47,437 nt of DNA from a virus. Below the pieces are notes generated by a model. That model made no database searches and was not told the origin of the DNA. It saw only the letters and a program-made list of their open reading frames with translations. Location of the stretch: positions 1 through 47,437 of IMG/VR virus record IMGVR_UViG_3300017963_001986. One strand, given 5' to 3'. Positions 24,347-31,860 of this stretch are shown here, one piece after another. Numbering within the stretch: position 1 is the first letter of the stretch; each line of letters begins with the position of its first letter. Both the position numbers and the translations under genes were made by a program.

Positions 24347-25198
24347 ATGACAGAAGAAAAAAAGGACCTTGACGGTCAAATCGTAGCAACAGAGTTGGAA
24401 GTTCAACCGACGAAAGTTGAAGAAAAAGAAATTCAACCAGTCGGGCAACCGCAGACGGCGATCAGTTTATTTGGTACGACGGACCCAGTTCAAGCAATTA
24501 AACAAATGAAAAGAATTGCCGATGCTGTCAAAGATATTATTGTTGAACAGAAACTTTATACCACAATCAGTGGCAAAGGTTATGTTCACTGTGAGGGGTG
24601 GACAACGATGGGTGCTTTACTCGGTGTATTCCCTCAAATTGAAAAAGTTCAAGATTTGTCTATCAATGAAACAGGTGTTAAAAGATATTTGGCTAATTGT
24701 GTAGTTAAAACTCTGGACGGTCGAACATTGACACGTGCTGAAAGCGAATGTTCAAATCAGGAACACAAAAAAAACAAATGGGACGATTATGCGCTTCGTT
24801 CAATGGCAGAAACAAGAGCAATTTCAAAAGCGTTAAGAATAGCTTTGTCATTCTTAATTAAACTTGCCGGATATGAGCCTACACCTGCAGAAGAAGTTGA
24901 TGCAAAATATGTTAATGAAGAAGTTTTGAATGGAAATGGCGATGTTGACGAGGGATTAACAGATTTATACAATCAAGTTCCAAAATCGGACAATGACACA
25001 AACAAAACTTTGTTAATAAAACGAATACGCCATTTAATGACAAAATTAAACATGGACGAAGATTATTTAAACGAGAAAGTACATGACGGCGGTTCTTTGG
25101 GTGGACTAAACGAGGCTCAACTATCACAGATCATGATGATATTAAAAATGAAACACTATGACGGTGTAACAATAAAAAAGATTAAATTCCAGTCATAG
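24347..25198 (+). CDS. conserved phage protein, possible recombination factor
   Basis: 283 residues. A disordered acidic N-terminus (1-40) precedes a conserved core: YVHCEGWTTMGALLGVFPQ (84-102) and ALRSMAETRAISKALRIALS (147-166), followed by AGYEPTPAEEV. This core is familiar from many phages and often sits beside ssb and nuclease genes. A single-strand annealing or DNA-binding role is therefore possible, but I cannot place it in Erf, RecT or Rad52 with confidence. The C-terminal 60 residues form a helical bundle. Confidence 0.5.
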   Translation: MTEEKKDLDGQIVATELEVQPTKVEEKEIQPVGQPQTAISLFGTTDPVQAIKQMKRIADAVKDIIVEQKLYTTISGKGYVHCEGWTTMGALLGVFPQIEKVQDLSINETGVKRYLANCVVKTLDGRTLTRAESECSNQEHKKNKWDDYALRSMAETRAISKALRIALSFLIKLAGYEPTPAEEVDAKYVNEEVLNGNGDVDEGLTDLYNQVPKSDNDTNKTLLIKRIRHLMTKLNMDEDYLNEKVHDGGSLGGLNEAQLSQIMMILKMKHYDGVTIKKIKFQS

Positions 25199-25215
25199 GT
25201 GTTATCCCTTCCAGT

Positions 25216-25239
25216 GGGGTGTTAACGCACCCCGTTTTT
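25216..25239 (+). terminator. intrinsic terminator
   Basis: GGGGTG (25216-25221), loop TTAACG, CACCCC (25228-25233), G, then TTTTT. It separates the recombination-type gene from rtcB, although the rtcB ribosome site follows within five bases. Confidence 0.85.
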
Positions 25240-25255
25240 ATTTGAGGTGTATATT

Positions 25256-26395
25256 ATGAAAGTAATGAAAGGAAAATATAACATTGCAAAAATAATGATT
25301 GATGATATTGATGAAACAACAAAAGAGCAAATACAAGGATTCTTAAATCATCCAGCATTTAAAGGAAAACCGATTGTGATAATGCCAGACTGTCATGCTG
25401 GGATGGGTAGTTGTATAGGATTTACAATGCCATTGAATGATTATGTTATTCCTAATATCGTTGGTGTTGATATTGGTTGTGGTGTGTTGAGTTGTAATAT
25501 TGGTCATGTGGATGTCGACTTGAAAAAACTTGATGAATTCATAAGAAATAATATTCCGCATGGATTCAAAGTACATGATAAACCTAAATATAATGACAAT
25601 TTTTTAATACCAACAATGTCGAGAATATCTGACTCAATAGACTCTAATTATGATAGAAATTGTAAATCAATAGGGACTTTAGGCGGTGGGAATCATTTTA
25701 TAGAACTTGGAATTGATGAAGATGATAATAAATGGTTAACCGTTCATACGGGTAGTAGAAAGTTTGGACTTGACGTTGCTAATTATCATCAACAAAAAGC
25801 CAAAGATTTATTTGATACTATGTTTATAAATAAATCTGATTATAACAAACTTGAATTTTTGCCTTATGATATTGGTGGATTTGATTACATAAAGGACATG
25901 AGGGTTGCTCAACAATTTGCAACGGTTAATAGAAAAATGATAATGGACACAATGTTAAAGTATTTGCTTAATATGGAAATACCTATTGTATTAGAAGATG
26001 TTGAATCCGTCCACAACTTTATAGATTTCAAAGATAAGATTATTCGTAAAGGTGCTGTAAGTTCTTACGAAAATAAAAAATTAATCATACCATTTAACAT
26101 GGAAGATGGCTTAATCATAGGTGTTGGAAAATCAAACCCTGATTGGAACTATTCAGCACCTCACGGTGCTGGTCGTGTTTTATCAAGGAAACAGGCAAAA
26201 CTTAAACTCAATTTAGACGATTATAAAAGGTCTATGGACGAAAAAGGCATATACACTACCTCGTTAAACAAAGAAACGCTTGATGAGGTCAAAGGTGCAT
26301 ATAAAAATAAGAACTTAATAATTAATGCAATAAAAGAAACAGTTGACATTAAACATTTTGTTAAACCATTGTATAATTTCAAGTCTAAAAAATAA
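25256..26395 (+). CDS. rtcB: RtcB-type RNA ligase
   Basis: 379 residues from ATG 25256, which has GAGGTG in front; an upstream GTG overlaps the ribosome site. All key motifs are present: MPDCHAGMGSCIGF (43-56, metal-binding Asp and Cys), VGVDIGCGVLSC (69-80), GTLGGGNHFIE (140-150), VHTGSRKFG (163-171), SAPHGAGRVLSRKQAK (300-315) with the His that is guanylylated in known RtcB. RtcB joins 2',3'-cyclic phosphate and 5'-OH RNA ends, for example in cleaved tRNA. A phage tRNA gene follows 38 bases downstream. Confidence 0.95.
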   Translation: MKVMKGKYNIAKIMIDDIDETTKEQIQGFLNHPAFKGKPIVIMPDCHAGMGSCIGFTMPLNDYVIPNIVGVDIGCGVLSCNIGHVDVDLKKLDEFIRNNIPHGFKVHDKPKYNDNFLIPTMSRISDSIDSNYDRNCKSIGTLGGGNHFIELGIDEDDNKWLTVHTGSRKFGLDVANYHQQKAKDLFDTMFINKSDYNKLEFLPYDIGGFDYIKDMRVAQQFATVNRKMIMDTMLKYLLNMEIPIVLEDVESVHNFIDFKDKIIRKGAVSSYENKKLIIPFNMEDGLIIGVGKSNPDWNYSAPHGAGRVLSRKQAKLKLNLDDYKRSMDEKGIYTTSLNKETLDEVKGAYKNKNLIINAIKETVDIKHFVKPLYNFKSKK

Positions 26396-26396
26396 C

Positions 26397-26424
26397 TTGA
26401 CTTTTTTAGTTTATTGTGTATATT
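26397..26424 (+). promoter_or_regulatory. sigma-70 promoter of the tRNA unit
   Basis: TTGACT (26397-26402), 16 bases, TATATT (26419-26424). The start, near 26431, is nearly the first base of the tRNA. Confidence 0.8.
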
Positions 26425-26432
26425 AAAGTATA

Positions 26433-26505
26433 CTGGATGTGCGTGAGAGGTTAAACGGCTCGGCTTGGGACCGAGAAATCGCAGGTTCGAATCCTGCCAT
26501 CCAGA
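26433..26505 (+). tRNA. tRNA-Pro (anticodon UGG)
   Basis: 73 bases. Acceptor CTGGATG (26433-26439) pairs fully with CATCCAG (26498-26504), discriminator A. D-stem CGT/ACG; anticodon stem CTCGG/CCGAG with loop CTTGGGA, so the anticodon is TGG; T-stem GCAGG/CCTGC with loop TTCGAAT. The CCA end is not encoded, so it relies on host CCA addition. It reads proline codons CCA and, by wobble, CCG. Confidence 0.95.
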
Positions 26506-26521
26506 CTTAAGAGGTGGAAAA

Positions 26522-26665
26522 ATGAAATACGAATACAAAAAGATAAAAGTCAGTTGTAAGACAAAAGACTGCAAGTTTACAGAAAAAACGGTTGAATGCG
26601 ACGATGACAACATGTACAAAAAATGCCCATACTGTAAAAAGGATTTAGTCAAAGAAAATGCTTGA
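26522..26665 (+). CDS. small zinc-ribbon protein behind the tRNA
   Basis: 47 residues from ATG 26522 (AGAGGTGG ribosome site). An in-frame ATG inside the tRNA was rejected. Cysteines at 12, 17, 25, 35 and 38 (KCPYCKK) suggest a zinc ribbon. It is transcribed with the tRNA from the promoter at 26397, so mRNA and tRNA come from one precursor. Confidence 0.6.
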   Translation: MKYEYKKIKVSCKTKDCKFTEKTVECDDDNMYKKCPYCKKDLVKENA

Positions 26666-26689
26666 CTTTCTGTTTGAAAGTGTTTTTAT
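26662..26689 (+). promoter_or_regulatory. weak sigma-70 promoter
   Basis: TTGACT (26662-26667), 16 bases, TTTTAT (26684-26689). It starts on the stop codon of the zinc-ribbon gene and precedes the ParB-like gene. Confidence 0.55.
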
Positions 26690-26706
26690 GTTTATGAGGT
26701 GAATAT

Positions 26707-27837
26707 ATGAAAGAAAAATTAAATGAATTAATCAAAGAACTTGAAACAATGGACGTTGACGAAAAAATGGAAGCGTTAAACAATATTAAAATCAAGTTGC
26801 ATGAAATAAGTCCAATGAAAGACGAACCTGTTGATTGTGTTATATGGGTTAAAAATGACAAAGTTCAAGCAAATACATATAACCCGAATAAAGTCGCACC
26901 GCCCGAAATGGAATTATTAAAAATATCAATAATGGAAGACGGGTATACTCAACCTATTGTAGCATATCCAGTTGATGATTATATAGAAGTTGTTGATGGG
27001 TTTCATAGGAATAGAGTGGGAAAAGAGTGCAAAGAAGTAGAACAACGTGTTAAGGGATATTTGCCTATAGTGTCAATCAGACAAGAGAAGACAGGTAAGA
27101 ATGAACGTATTGCATCTACGATTAGACATAATAGAGCAAGAGGTAAACATCTTGTTGATGCCATGTCTGAAATTGTACTTGAACTTAAAAACAGGAACTG
27201 GAAAAATTCACGTATTAGTCGTGAACTCGGAATGGATGAAGAAGAAATTTTAAGATTATGTCAGATTAGTGGTTTAGAAGATGTATTTAAAGATGAAGAC
27301 TTTTCTAAGTCATGGAATGTTGAAGACAGTCAGGAAGACTTTGAGCCATTGACAGATGAATTGGATAATCAGGAAGTCGAAGAAAACAATTTTCGTACTG
27401 TTAATACAAGTGATCCACAAAGAATTTTTCACACATACGACAAATGGGAATGTTACAAAGCTGGATTTTATGATACTGCAAAAGACGGCTTCACAGCAGA
27501 ACAATTAGAGCAACAAATGGCTGAGTTTTTATGTGATGACAATGCTTTTAGAGAAGCCTTAGAACATGTTATTACAGAATGGAAACACTCATGCGAACAT
27601 TATTTAACTAATAAAGCAATGAACCGTATAGCGTGGTTAGGTCAAGCTTCTACATGTTATGCAAAAGGTATACCGTCAAAATTTCGTGGTGGATGGTTCT
27701 TATTAAATGATGAACAACAGGATAAAGCCAATAATACTGCTTATGAATATTTGAATAAGTGGTTAAAAAATAATGGCTATGAAGAAATAAGTTTTGACGA
27801 AGCAATGAGTATTGGTAGACAGGTGGAAATATACTAA
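26707..27837 (+). CDS. ParB/IbrB-like protein
   Basis: 376 residues. Residues 50-110 have the ParB/sulfiredoxin-type nuclease-fold pattern: VQANTYNPNKVAPPEMELLK, then DGYTQPIVAY, and VVDGFHRNRVG. Residues 140-200 form a helix-turn-helix-like part (MSEIVLELKNRNWKNSRISR). A separate C-terminal domain (about 240-376) is helical and Trp/Cys-rich. It overlaps by one base the PAPS-reductase-like gene; this gene pair matches the IbrB/IbrA (YbdM/YbdN) pair known from E. coli and prophages, where it affects gene regulation by an unclear mechanism. Confidence 0.7.
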   Translation: MKEKLNELIKELETMDVDEKMEALNNIKIKLHEISPMKDEPVDCVIWVKNDKVQANTYNPNKVAPPEMELLKISIMEDGYTQPIVAYPVDDYIEVVDGFHRNRVGKECKEVEQRVKGYLPIVSIRQEKTGKNERIASTIRHNRARGKHLVDAMSEIVLELKNRNWKNSRISRELGMDEEEILRLCQISGLEDVFKDEDFSKSWNVEDSQEDFEPLTDELDNQEVEENNFRTVNTSDPQRIFHTYDKWECYKAGFYDTAKDGFTAEQLEQQMAEFLCDDNAFREALEHVITEWKHSCEHYLTNKAMNRIAWLGQASTCYAKGIPSKFRGGWFLLNDEQQDKANNTAYEYLNKWLKNNGYEEISFDEAMSIGRQVEIY

Positions 27838-29051
27838 TGAATATAAAACAATATCAGAAAGAAAATGTTTTACAGGCTTCACGGGACAGAATAAGTAAAA
27901 TTTTTGACGATTTTGAACGTGTGTATATAAGTTTCTCAGGTGGAAAAGACAGTTCTGTAATGACTCATTTAGTAATGGATGAAGCAATTAAAAGAGATCG
28001 TCAAGTTGGATTACTTATTATAGACCTTGAAGCTCAATATTATGATACTATAAAACATGTTGAACACATGGTTGAGTTATATAAAGATAATATTGATTTA
28101 CATTGGGCCTGTCTGCCTCTATTATTAAGAAATGCAGTTTCTAATTATGAACCACGCTGGACGTGTTGGGATAGTGACAAAAAGGACGTTTGGGTTCGTG
28201 ATATGCCAGAATGTGCAAAAACCGAAAAAGATTATCCGTTTTTTATTCCAAAAATGGAATTTGAAGAATTTATGGTCTTATTTGGAAAATGGTATTCACA
28301 GGGGAAGCGGACTGGTGCATTTATCGGTATACGAGCAGATGAAAGTTTGCATCGGTATAGAGCAATTGCAAGCAGAAAAGAGGGACTACTTCATAAAGAT
28401 TATAAATGGACTACAAAAATATCTAAAAATCTTTATAATATATATCCTATTTATGACTGGAAAACTGAAGATATTTGGGTCTATCATGGTAAATATAGAA
28501 ATAAACCACATAATGAGATATATGATAAAATGAATATGGCCGGAGTTAAATTAAGTCAACAAAGATTATGCCAACCATATGGTGATGATCAAAGACGTGG
28601 ATTATGGTTATATCATATATTAGAACCTGAAACATGGTACAAAGTAGTAGCACGTGTTAATGGCGTAAATAGTGGTGCTTTGTATGTTCGTGAGAACGGA
28701 AATATGACAGGATATAATAAAATAACAAAGCCAGATGGTCATACATGGCAGAGTTTTTGTAATTTGTTGTTAAAGACTATGCCTAAAAAAACAAGGGATC
28801 ATTATTTTTTTAGGTTCAAAAAGTTTATTGCTGGATGGAAAGATAGAGGTTATAATTGTATTCCAGACGAAGCACCTATAGAACTTGAAAATAAATGCTG
28901 GTGTCCGTCATGGCGTAGAATGTGCAAGGTTATTCTGCGTAATGATTATTGGTGCAAGGGTCTTGGCCAGACTCAACCAAAATCAGAAGCATATAAAAAG
29001 TTTAAAGCCATTCAATTAGAACGAAGGAAAAAGAAAAATGAAAAAAGGTGA
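27837..29051 (+). CDS. PAPS-reductase-like/IbrA (DUF3440) protein
   Basis: 404 residues. PP-loop SFSGGKDSS (32-40) binds the ATP or PAPS phosphate; LIIDLEAQYYDT (61-72) and FIGIRADESLHRYRAI (161-176) are conserved parts of the PAPS-reductase fold. The C-terminal half, with DUF3440-type sequence, ends with a Cys/Trp cluster (ENKCWCPSWRRMCKV), possibly metal-binding. It is paired with the ParB-like gene. Adenylation or sulfur transfer to DNA, RNA or a protein is possible, but the reaction is not known. Confidence 0.75.
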   Translation: MNIKQYQKENVLQASRDRISKIFDDFERVYISFSGGKDSSVMTHLVMDEAIKRDRQVGLLIIDLEAQYYDTIKHVEHMVELYKDNIDLHWACLPLLLRNAVSNYEPRWTCWDSDKKDVWVRDMPECAKTEKDYPFFIPKMEFEEFMVLFGKWYSQGKRTGAFIGIRADESLHRYRAIASRKEGLLHKDYKWTTKISKNLYNIYPIYDWKTEDIWVYHGKYRNKPHNEIYDKMNMAGVKLSQQRLCQPYGDDQRRGLWLYHILEPETWYKVVARVNGVNSGALYVRENGNMTGYNKITKPDGHTWQSFCNLLLKTMPKKTRDHYFFRFKKFIAGWKDRGYNCIPDEAPIELENKCWCPSWRRMCKVILRNDYWCKGLGQTQPKSEAYKKFKAIQLERRKKKNEKR

Positions 29052-29364
29052 AAAAAAATTCAACATGAACCAGTCAAAACTTCGATATGGTTTAATCCCG
29101 TTTGAAGTCTTAGAAGATGTTGTCAAGGTTTTAGAAATGGGTGCAAAAAAATACGGGGACGACGACTGGAAACACGTCCCGAATGCATATGCAGAATATC
29201 AAGAATCATTATTACGTCATGTCATGGAATACCGTAAAAAGAATTTTACCGACGATGAATCAGGATTGAGTCATATGGCACATATTGTATGTAATGCCAT
29301 GATGATACTATGGCATGAAAAAAAATTGACATTAATAAATCTGATAAAAGATATAAACGGTTAA
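29038..29364 (+). CDS. dATP/dGTP diphosphohydrolase-like protein (DUF5664/MazZ type)
   Basis: 108 residues. Core pattern KLRYGLIPFEVLEDVVKVLE, then MGAKKYGDDDWKHV, and ESLLRHVMEYRKK with HMAHIVCNAMMIL is the usual sequence of DUF5664 phage proteins of the MazG-like all-alpha NTP pyrophosphatase superfamily. Such enzymes remove dATP or dGTP; in 2-aminoadenine phages the relative MazZ supplies dGMP. No PurZ is seen in this window, so no base replacement is claimed. It overlaps the gene before by 14 bases. Confidence 0.75.
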   Translation: MKKGEKKFNMNQSKLRYGLIPFEVLEDVVKVLEMGAKKYGDDDWKHVPNAYAEYQESLLRHVMEYRKKNFTDDESGLSHMAHIVCNAMMILWHEKKLTLINLIKDING

Positions 29365-29431
29365 TTAAGGCCGTTAAAAACGGCAATATAAAATAAAATT
29401 TGACATTGAAATAAAAAAGAGAGGTGAAAAA

Positions 29432-29815
29432 ATGAAACTAATTTATGTGGCCGGTAAATATACCGGCAAAACTTATTCTGAAATTGACGACAATATCAGA
29501 AAAGCAGAGGCGTTGTCAATCAAGTTATTCCGTGAAGGGTGGGCGGTTATAACACCGCACAAAAACATGGCTCATTACGAGATATATGAAGACGATACTT
29601 TAGATTATCATACATGGCTTGATGCTGATTTTGAGATGTTGAAAAGATGTGATGCTATAATTTTTTTGAAAAACTGGTATGAATCGCCTGGTTCAAGAGA
29701 AGAACATGATTTTTCTGAAAAGGAAGAAATCCCTATATTCTATGAAAAAAACGGTTTGCCGAGTCCTGATGATTTAACTGAAAAAGGTAAGGGATTAAAA
29801 GCCCTGATAAAATAA
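29432..29815 (+). CDS. nucleoside 2-deoxyribosyltransferase-like protein (DUF4406)
   Basis: 127 residues. MKLIYVAGKYTGKTYSEID opens the Rossmann-like fold, followed by ITPHKNMAHYE, a LDADFEMLKRCDAIIFL segment, and SPGSREEHDFSEKE with the typical SxGSRxE motif that binds the ribosyl group. These enzymes swap or remove bases of deoxynucleosides and belong to nucleotide salvage. It fits with the diphosphohydrolase upstream. A GAGAGGTG ribosome site precedes it. Confidence 0.75.
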   Translation: MKLIYVAGKYTGKTYSEIDDNIRKAEALSIKLFREGWAVITPHKNMAHYEIYEDDTLDYHTWLDADFEMLKRCDAIIFLKNWYESPGSREEHDFSEKEEIPIFYEKNGLPSPDDLTEKGKGLKALIK

Positions 29816-29828
29816 TTAAAAAAAGTTC

Positions 29829-29857
29829 TTGACATCGAAATCTAATTGTATTACTAT
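29829..29857 (+). promoter_or_regulatory. sigma-70 promoter of the structured RNA
   Basis: TTGACA (29829-29834), 17 bases, TACTAT (29852-29857). Start is expected near 29864. The upstream box is one change from the TTGACATTGAAAT string. Confidence 0.7.
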
Positions 29858-29863
29858 ATAGTG

Positions 29864-29970
29864 GTATGGTTAGTATTAGATTAGAGTCAAAAATTACGAA
29901 AAATTCAGGCACGGCAACTGGAAGTTCTTTCCACGTACTAACCATACATTTGTTGTCGTGCCTATTTTTT
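29864..29970 (+). ncRNA. structured RNA or switch leader with interlocked helices
   Basis: GTATGGTTAGTA (29864-29875) is exactly complementary to TACTAACCATAC (29936-29947). GGCACGGCAAC (29908-29918) pairs with GTTGTCGTGCC (29952-29962, one G-U), followed by TATTTTTT, a terminator. The 3' arm of the first helix lies in the loop of the second, so the two helices interlock: a pseudoknot or two mutually exclusive states. A small hairpin TGGAA/TTCCA (29919-29933) lies inside. No reading frame is present. The gene at 29986 has its ribosome site just after the T-run. Confidence 0.7.
29908..29970 (+). terminator. terminator hairpin of the structured RNA
   Basis: 11-bp stem (29908-29918 with 29952-29962), then TATTTTTT. 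The large 33-base loop carries the 3' arm of the alternative helix. Confidence 0.7.
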
Positions 29971-29985
29971 ATATAGGAGTAGATT

Positions 29986-30522
29986 ATGGAAAAAAATGTC
30001 TTGGAGTTTTTAAATGAACAGGAAAAAGAAATAGGAAAATATGAGTCTGATTTGTTTTTTATGAATATGATTGATATTATACACGACTATAAAATAAAAT
30101 CACCTATTGAAAAGTTGTTATTTATAGCGTTGAAAAGCATACAGAGGTTTAACTATATAGATAATTTTGAGGCCGATTCCCCAAATCATGTTTATCGTTA
30201 TGGGTTGACTTATGAACCTCAATTTAAAATTGGAAAATATACTGTTGATTTTAAAATTCAATACCATTATAGTTTGAATAGAACCCTTATGTCTAAAACT
30301 ATAATAGTAGAATGTGATGGTCATGAATTTCATGATAAAAATAAAGAGCAAAGAAAATATGAAAAAGAACGTGATCGATTTATAGTAAAGCAAGGATATA
30401 AAATTTTTCATTATACAGGGAGTGAAATATTCAACAACCCATTAGACATCGCGGTTGAAATATTATCATATCTTACAGGAATAGACAAGGATAGCTTTTG
30501 TAAAGATAGCAATATAATTTAG
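29986..30522 (+). CDS. DUF559-like PD-(D/E)XK nuclease
   Basis: 178 residues. Nuclease-core features: SPIEKLLFIAL (Glu, about residue 39), KYTVDFKI (Asp, about 87), KTIIVECDGHEFHDK (about 104-118) and KERDRFIVKQGYKIFHYTGS. This matches the Vsr/DUF559 branch, usually single-strand or mismatch nucleases. The spacing of motifs suggests an active enzyme. It is controlled by the structured RNA upstream, from whose promoter it would be read only if the terminator is passed. Confidence 0.65.
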   Translation: MEKNVLEFLNEQEKEIGKYESDLFFMNMIDIIHDYKIKSPIEKLLFIALKSIQRFNYIDNFEADSPNHVYRYGLTYEPQFKIGKYTVDFKIQYHYSLNRTLMSKTIIVECDGHEFHDKNKEQRKYEKERDRFIVKQGYKIFHYTGSEIFNNPLDIAVEILSYLTGIDKDSFCKDSNII

Positions 30523-30532
30523 GAGTATAATA

Positions 30533-31330
30533 ATGGCAAAAAAACATAGTGGGAAAAATAGGTATATAAATACAAAATTCTGGGATGACACATATATAGT
30601 CGAACTCGATCCATCGGAAAAATTGTTATTTCTTTATTTTATTACAAATCCATTGACTAATATTATCGGTGTTTATGAAATATCATTAAGGCGAATATCG
30701 TTTGATACTGGATTCGACAAAGATATGGTTTTAAGAATATTAGACAGATTTACAAGGGATAATAAAATAAAATATCAAGATGGCTGGATTATAATAAAAA
30801 ACTTTATTAAGAATCAAAAACAGAGTGATAATCCAAACGATAACATAAATAAGGGTATAAAAAACTGTTTAGAAGAGATTCCTGATGATATTAGAAGCAC
30901 CCTTGAAGGCCCTTGGACACCCTCGAACTATAGTAACTGTAATAGTAATATAAATAGTAATAGTAATAGTAAACCGCCTGCGGTTGAGTGTGACAAACAA
31001 ATTAAACATAAATTCAATACTAAAAAACACTTTGAAAAGATATGGAATGTCTATCCACGTAAATTAGGAAAAGATAAAGCATTCGAAAAATTTATCAAAC
31101 AGGTAATATCAGAAGATGATTATAATAATATAAAAATAGCGGTTGAACGATTTAAAAATCATCATATAAAAAAACAAACAAAAATTGATTATATCCCTTA
31201 CGGTAGTTCTTGGTTTAATAAAGACTGGAGAGACTGGGTTTATTATGAAGACCAGCATCTTGAAAAACCAAAAGAATCAATCAAAGAAAAACTAAACTAC
31301 AAAAATACAAAATACGAGGTGATAGAATGA
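30533..31330 (+). CDS. replication initiator/DnaD-like protein
   Basis: 265 residues. Residues 1-95 form a winged-helix type domain (KFWDDTYIVELDPSEKLLF, then GVYEISLRRISFDTGFDKD). A low-complexity Asn/Ser linker (130-145) follows, then a C-terminal helical domain (FEKIWNVYPRKLGKDKAFEK) common in phage replisome organisers. It is followed directly by a DnaC-like loader, so the pair should open the origin and load the host helicase. The linker codes in short TAATAG-type repeats that may mark the origin. Confidence 0.65.
   Translation: MAKKHSGKNRYINTKFWDDTYIVELDPSEKLLFLYFITNPLTNIIGVYEISLRRISFDTGFDKDMVLRILDRFTRDNKIKYQDGWIIIKNFIKNQKQSDNPNDNINKGIKNCLEEIPDDIRSTLEGPWTPSNYSNCNSNINSNSNSKPPAVECDKQIKHKFNTKKHFEKIWNVYPRKLGKDKAFEKFIKQVISEDDYNNIKIAVERFKNHHIKKQTKIDYIPYGSSWFNKDWRDWVYYEDQHLEKPKESIKEKLNYKNTKYEVIE
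30930..30972 (+). repeat. AT-rich short repeats in the initiator gene
   Basis: Several AATAGT/AGTAAT units lie close together inside the replication gene. Lambda-type origins also lie within the initiator gene, so this is an origin candidate; simple coding for the Asn/Ser linker explains it equally well. Confidence 0.3.
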
Positions 31331-31860
31331 GTGAAATAATCGGAGTGTCGAAACGATTCAAGACATACATGGATCAACATAAGAAATTAAAAGAAACGAT
31401 TTTGATTAAGGCTCTTAACAAGTTTAATGAAATTGAAGATCTGCCTGATATGTATTATATTTTCGGTGAACGTGGAAACGGCAAAAGTTTTGCATGTCAA
31501 TATTTATTATACAGACTTTGTTATCATCGTGAATACTGCAAGGGGAAATTTATTACGTTGTCTGATTTGGTTATGGAGTTATACGCGTGTGATTTTAAAG
31601 AACGTGTTAAAGTTGTCAATAATTATAAAGACAAATATAATCTGCTCATAATCGACGAAATAGACAAAGTTAAATTAACAGACTGGAAAGAAGAGATGAT
31701 TTTTAATATTGTCGACGGACGAATGAACAACATGAGAAAAACGGTTTACACGTCGAACATGAGTCCAGACGATTTAACCGAGATTTTAGGAATTAATATA
31801 ATGAGTCGGATTTTGTCGGACGGCAAGGTTCTGGAAAATAAAAGTGAGGTGTTAAGATGA
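31327..31860 (+). CDS. DnaC-like helicase loader ATPase
   Basis: 177 residues. Walker A GERGNGKS (47-54), Walker B LLIIDE (106-111), sensor-like TVYTSNMSPDDLTEILG (about 139-155) and a final arginine-finger region IMSRILSDG. This is the AAA+ core of DnaC/IstB-type loaders, short at the N-terminus. It overlaps the initiator gene by ATGA and the next gene by ATGA. It would deliver the host helicase to the origin. Confidence 0.8.
   Translation: MSEIIGVSKRFKTYMDQHKKLKETILIKALNKFNEIEDLPDMYYIFGERGNGKSFACQYLLYRLCYHREYCKGKFITLSDLVMELYACDFKERVKVVNNYKDKYNLLIIDEIDKVKLTDWKEEMIFNIVDGRMNNMRKTVYTSNMSPDDLTEILGINIMSRILSDGKVLENKSEVLR

Noticed and set aside
26465-26521. Longer start for the zinc-ribbon gene beginning inside the tRNA
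   Set aside because: The upstream ATG lies in the anticodon arm; AGAGGTGG precedes the ATG at 26522.
29370-29384. Terminator after the DUF5664 gene
   Set aside because: GCCGTT/AACGGC hairpin with a three-base loop is perfect but no T-run follows; alternative pairing with an upstream AACGG is equally good.
29400-29425. Class B promoter before the deoxyribosyltransferase-like gene
   Set aside because: TTGACATTGAAAT is present but no -10 box at 16-18 bases; the ribosome site lies there instead. It may be a decayed promoter.
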